This document shows, one piece after another, positions 35,601 through 37,407 of a stretch of 37,407 bases of DNA. The stretch lies in assembly GCA_000436535.1 (NCBI GenBank), contig FR886342.1, positions 54,005-91,411 of the forward strand, written 5' to 3'. The notes below the pieces were generated by a model that saw only the letters and a program-made list of their open reading frames with translations, had not been told where the DNA came from and did no database searches. Position 1 is the first letter of the stretch, and each line of letters starts with the position of its first letter. The position numbers and the translations under genes are program-made. This DNA comes from Eubacterium sp. CAG:252. GTDB taxonomy: Bacteria > Bacillota > Clostridia > Lachnospirales > Lachnospiraceae.

Positions 35601-36851
35601 TATAACCGTGTTGAATTCACACCTGAGATGAGAAAGAATTACACTATTCTCTGCCCTCAGATGTCACCAATACATTTTGACTTACTTGAACCAGCCCTCA
35701 ACTCATGTGGCTATAATTTTGAGGTTCTTGATAATGATAATAAGTCATCTGTCGATATGGGACTTAAGTATGTAAATAATGATGCCTGCTACCCTTCTTT
35801 GATGGTTGTAGGTCAGATTATGAATGCTGTACTTTCAGGAAAGTATGACCTTTCAAAGACTGCCATAATTATCACACAGACTGGTGGTGGCTGCCGTGCT
35901 TCTAACTACATCGGCTTCATACGACGTGCTCTTGAGAAGGCTAACTTAGAATATATCCCTGTTATCTCTCTTAGTGCGCAGGGTCTTGAAACTAACTCTG
36001 GTTTCAAGTATGACCTGAAAATGCTTAAAAAGGCTATGATGGCTATTGAATACGGCGATGTATTTATGAATGTTGTATATAGAACAAGACCTTATGAAAA
36101 GGTTGCTGGTTCAGTTAATGAACTTCACGAACACTGGAAAGAAATATGTATAAAGCAGCTTACAGCAGACAAAGTTCGTATGAAGGACTTTAACAATAAT
36201 CTTCGTGCTATCGTTAAAGACTTTGACAATATCGAACTGCTTGATATAAAGAAGCCTAGAGTTGGTGTTGTAGGAGAAATTCTTGTTAAGTTCCTTCCTG
36301 CCGCTAACAATTATCTTGTTGACCTGCTTGAGGCTGAAGGTGCAGAAGCTGTTGTACCTGACCTTTTAGGCTTCCTGCTCTACTGTGCCGAAAATGCAAA
36401 CTTTAAGCACAAGTACCTTGGAACATCCGGAAAGTCAGCGTTTATCAACAACTCTGTGATAAAGCTTCTTGAATGGTTCAGAAAAGCTGGAAATAAAGCT
36501 TTAGCTGAAAGTAAGCGTTTTGATGCTCCTTCATCTATCAAGGAAACTGCTGCTCTTGCCAAGGACCTTGTTTCTCTTGGTAACCAGACTGGTGAAGGAT
36601 GGCTTCTTACTGGCGAAATGATAGAACTTATACATCACGGTGCCGGTAATATCGTATGCTGTCAGCCATTTGCCTGCCTTCCTAACCACATTGTTGGTAA
36701 AGGTGTTATTAAAGAGCTTCGTGCTGCTTTCCCTGAAGCTAACATAATCGCTGTCGATTATGACCCAGGTGCTTCAGAGGTTAACCAGCTTAACAGAATT
36801 AAGCTTATGCTTGCTACTGCTAATAAGAATCTTAATGCTGCTTCTAATTAA
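32616..36851 (+). CDS. 2-hydroxyacyl-CoA dehydratase activase-type fusion protein
   Basis: This 1411-aa protein carries two ASKHA ATPase domains of the BcrAD/BadFG type, a DUF2229 region and a C-terminal part related to the dehydratase component. ATPase 1 starts YRLGIDIGSTTVKI (about 5-18) and has C126 and C165, candidate [4Fe-4S] ligands. ATPase 2 starts YLGIDAGSTTTKV (321 on), with C445, C449 and C484. The DUF2229 region covers roughly 640-900 and the C-terminal part includes TGGGCRASNYIGF. Known activases use ATP to push an electron into the dehydratase. The large fusion type is common in anaerobic Firmicutes but its substrate is unknown, and no dehydratase subunits lie nearby. AAGGAGG is 14 bases before the chosen ATG, with a small hairpin between. 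Confidence 0.88.
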   Translation: MTMNKYRLGIDIGSTTVKIAILDDNNNILFSDYERHFANIQETLQGLLEKAVSQLGQFEVYPVITGSGGLTLAKHLEVPFTQEVVAVSTALQDYAPQCDVAIELGGEDAKIIYFTNGIDQRMNGICAGGTGSFIDQMATLLQTDASGLNEYAKNYKSIYPIAARCGVFAKSDIQPLINEGATKEDLSASIFQAVVNQTISGLACGKPIRGNVAFLGGPLHFLSELKQAFVRTLSLTPEQTIAPEHSHLFAAVGSAMNYSKDVCVNVSDIIKRLSGKIKLEFEVERMEPLFADQLAYNDFIKRHNAHHVKTADIASYEGNCYLGIDAGSTTTKVALVDEDGNLLYSFYSSNNGSPLATTIKAIKEIYSQLPPKAKIVQACSTGYGEALIKSALMLDEGEVETVSHFYAAAFFDPDVDCIIDIGGQDMKCIKIKNQTVDSVQLNEACSSGCGSFIETFAKSLNYSVQDFAKAALFAAHPIDLGTRCTVFMNSKVKQAQKEGAEVSDISAGLAYSVIKNALYKVIKIADPGDLGKHIVVQGGTFYNDAVLRSFEKITGVDAIRPDIAGIMGAFGAALIARERYDGISDSSMLSIDKINSLTYETTLTRCKGCTNSCHLTINKFSGGRSFITGNRCERGLGKERNKEKAPNLFDYKFHRLFDYEPLSADLAVRGVVGIPRVLNMYENYPFWFTFFTKLGYKVVLSPQSTRKIYELGIESIPSESECYPAKLAHGHISWLIKKGVKFIFYPCVPYEHKEIDGTNNHYNCPIVTSYAENIKNNVEEIKSENIDFRNPFLSFESEDILAKRLKEEFPDIPAGEIKAAVSDAWKELMQSREDMHKKGEEVIQYLKDNNKRGIVLAGRPYHIDPEINHGIPELINSYGIAVLTEDSVAHLGNVERPLVVMDQWMYHSRLYAAASFVKTQDNLDLIQLNSFGCGLDAVTTDAVNDILTKSGKIYTVLKIDEVNNLGAARIRIRSLIAALKVRDKKNYKHTLVSSAYNRVEFTPEMRKNYTILCPQMSPIHFDLLEPALNSCGYNFEVLDNDNKSSVDMGLKYVNNDACYPSLMVVGQIMNAVLSGKYDLSKTAIIITQTGGGCRASNYIGFIRRALEKANLEYIPVISLSAQGLETNSGFKYDLKMLKKAMMAIEYGDVFMNVVYRTRPYEKVAGSVNELHEHWKEICIKQLTADKVRMKDFNNNLRAIVKDFDNIELLDIKKPRVGVVGEILVKFLPAANNYLVDLLEAEGAEAVVPDLLGFLLYCAENANFKHKYLGTSGKSAFINNSVIKLLEWFRKAGNKALAESKRFDAPSSIKETAALAKDLVSLGNQTGEGWLLTGEMIELIHHGAGNIVCCQPFACLPNHIVGKGVIKELRAAFPEANIIAVDYDPGASEVNQLNRIKLMLATANKNLNAASN

Positions 36852-36922
36852 TTTTAAATTATGTTATGCATTTTCGGGATTAGCTCTGAACCGTATAAAT
36901 AACATTGAAATGTAGTAGATGT

Positions 36923-36950
36923 TTGACTTATTACAAAAAAGTTGTATAAT
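36923..36950 (+). promoter_or_regulatory. Promoter of the 39-aa membrane peptide gene
   Basis: TTGACT (36923-36928), 16 bases, then a perfect TATAAT (36945-36950), 28 bases before the small ORF start. Confidence 0.65.
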
Positions 36951-36978
36951 AATAAAAGAATATTCGGAGGATACGCAT

Positions 36979-37098
36979 ATGAACTTTTTATTATTTTTAG
37001 GACCTATTATAGGTGTTGCCGTTTCAATATTTGCCGTTGTTGTTATTATTTCAGTTATCGGCGCTGTTGCCGGATCTGAAGAAGATTTTGACGAATAG
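36979..37098 (+). CDS. Small single-pass membrane peptide, 39 aa
   Basis: ATG at 36979 follows GGAGGATACGCAT, a strong ribosome site, and a good promoter; a strong terminator follows the stop. The frame encodes a short start (MNFLLFLGP), one hydrophobic helix rich in I, V and A, and the acidic tail GSEEDFDE. All three transcription and translation signals flank only this frame, so I take it as a real gene. I do not recognise the peptide; small helix-plus-acidic-tail proteins often regulate membrane partners, but no partner is indicated. Confidence 0.75.
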   Translation: MNFLLFLGPIIGVAVSIFAVVVIISVIGAVAGSEEDFDE

Positions 37099-37143
37099 GA
37101 TTATAGCGGCTGATTAGCGGATATTGATATACGAAAGAGATAT

Positions 37144-37197
37144 AAAACCCCCAGATAAATTCTTATTAATTTGATGAGAATTTGTCTGGGGGTTTTT
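37144..37197 (+). terminator. Terminator of the small membrane peptide gene
   Basis: CCCCCAGATAAATTCT and AGAATTTGTCTGGGGG form a 16-base stem with one mismatch, followed by TTTTTGTTTTG. On the minus strand the stem is followed by TTTTATA, so it may also stop transcription coming the other way. Confidence 0.85.
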
Positions 37198-37338
37198 GTT
37201 TTGACTGCTTTCGCGTTGCTGTCTTTTGCCTCTTTTGTTTTGGTATGCTGCACTTTCTTTTAACTTGCTGATTTTTTTGTTTCATCACACTATTTTTACT
37301 TTCTTATTTTGCTTTCATTACACTGCTTCCGCCGTGCT

Positions 37339-37383
37339 TAGTGCAAGAATTCTTTCGAATTCTTGCACTACGGGCTTTCGCCC
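37339..37383. repeat. Twin hairpins with TTTC loops
   Basis: TAGTGCAAGAATTC (37339-37352), loop TTTC, then its exact 14-base complement (37357-37370). One base later GGGC-TTTC-GCCC (37372-37383) follows. Neither has a T-run. The stretch 37198-37338 before it is strongly pyrimidine-rich and holds no convincing gene. This may be part of a repeat that continues past the window. Confidence 0.6.
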
Positions 37384-37407
37384 TATGGGATTAAAAATAA
37401 GATGGTA

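Noticed and set aside
37166..37285. A 39-aa lysine/glutamine-rich frame on the minus strand (MKQKNQQVKRK...)
   Set aside because: No ribosome site, it runs into the terminator stem, and its composition simply reflects the purine-rich strand.

Overview
The window reads as a low-GC Firmicutes chromosome, most like the Lachnospiraceae (Clostridia). Supporting this are the sufCBDSU order under an Rrf2/IscR gene, a T-box leader on tyrS, yicC next to gmk-rpoZ, RqcH (NFACT), a very large 2-hydroxyacyl-CoA dehydratase activase-type protein, and strong AGGAGG-like ribosome sites. The genus is not resolved. Most genes lie on the minus strand. No phage, IS transposase, CRISPR array, rRNA or tRNA was seen; the sequence is mainly core chromosome.

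Layout. 1-2190: pgsA and rimO as a minus-strand pair. 2350-3400: an AEC-family permease with its own promoter and terminator. 3441-7827: a moxR / DUF58 / membrane transglutaminase operon. 7917-9410: glpK. 9473-9867: an O-antigen-ligase-type gene broken by an internal deletion. 10007-15940: the iron-sulfur assembly operon iscR-sufC-sufB-sufD-sufS-sufU, with a palindromic operator candidate over the iscR -35 box. 16378-18450: a chemoreceptor on the plus strand behind a palindrome-rich leader. 18748-19470: a protein of unknown function. 19666-20835: a RlmD-type rRNA methyltransferase. 21136-23229: rpoZ, gmk and yicC. 23653-25389: rqcH on the plus strand. 25491-28440: a T-box-controlled unit of tyrS, an unknown polytopic membrane protein and possibly a 38-aa ORF. 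28837-32183: a VanZ-like protein, pyruvate kinase and a rhomboid-like protein with a zinc ribbon. 32616-37098: the giant activase and a 39-aa membrane peptide.

Functional links are strongest in three units. The suf operon makes Fe-S clusters that RimO and the activase should need, and RlmD may need. yicC-gmk-rpoZ is a conserved RNA/nucleotide neighbourhood. MoxR-DUF58-transglutaminase is a conserved cell-envelope module of poorly known role.

The most unusual signal is a dispersed intergenic element with several hairpins. There are copies at 127-193, about 9964-9990, 20858-21054 and 23480-23613, plus a doubtful remnant near 2231-2328. All face the same way on the plus strand. Copies differ by loss or gain of whole hairpins, and one base pair covaries between two copies. 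A second pattern is a repeated start-site leader containing CAGAAATGAGG before several unrelated genes. Neither was explained by any coding feature.
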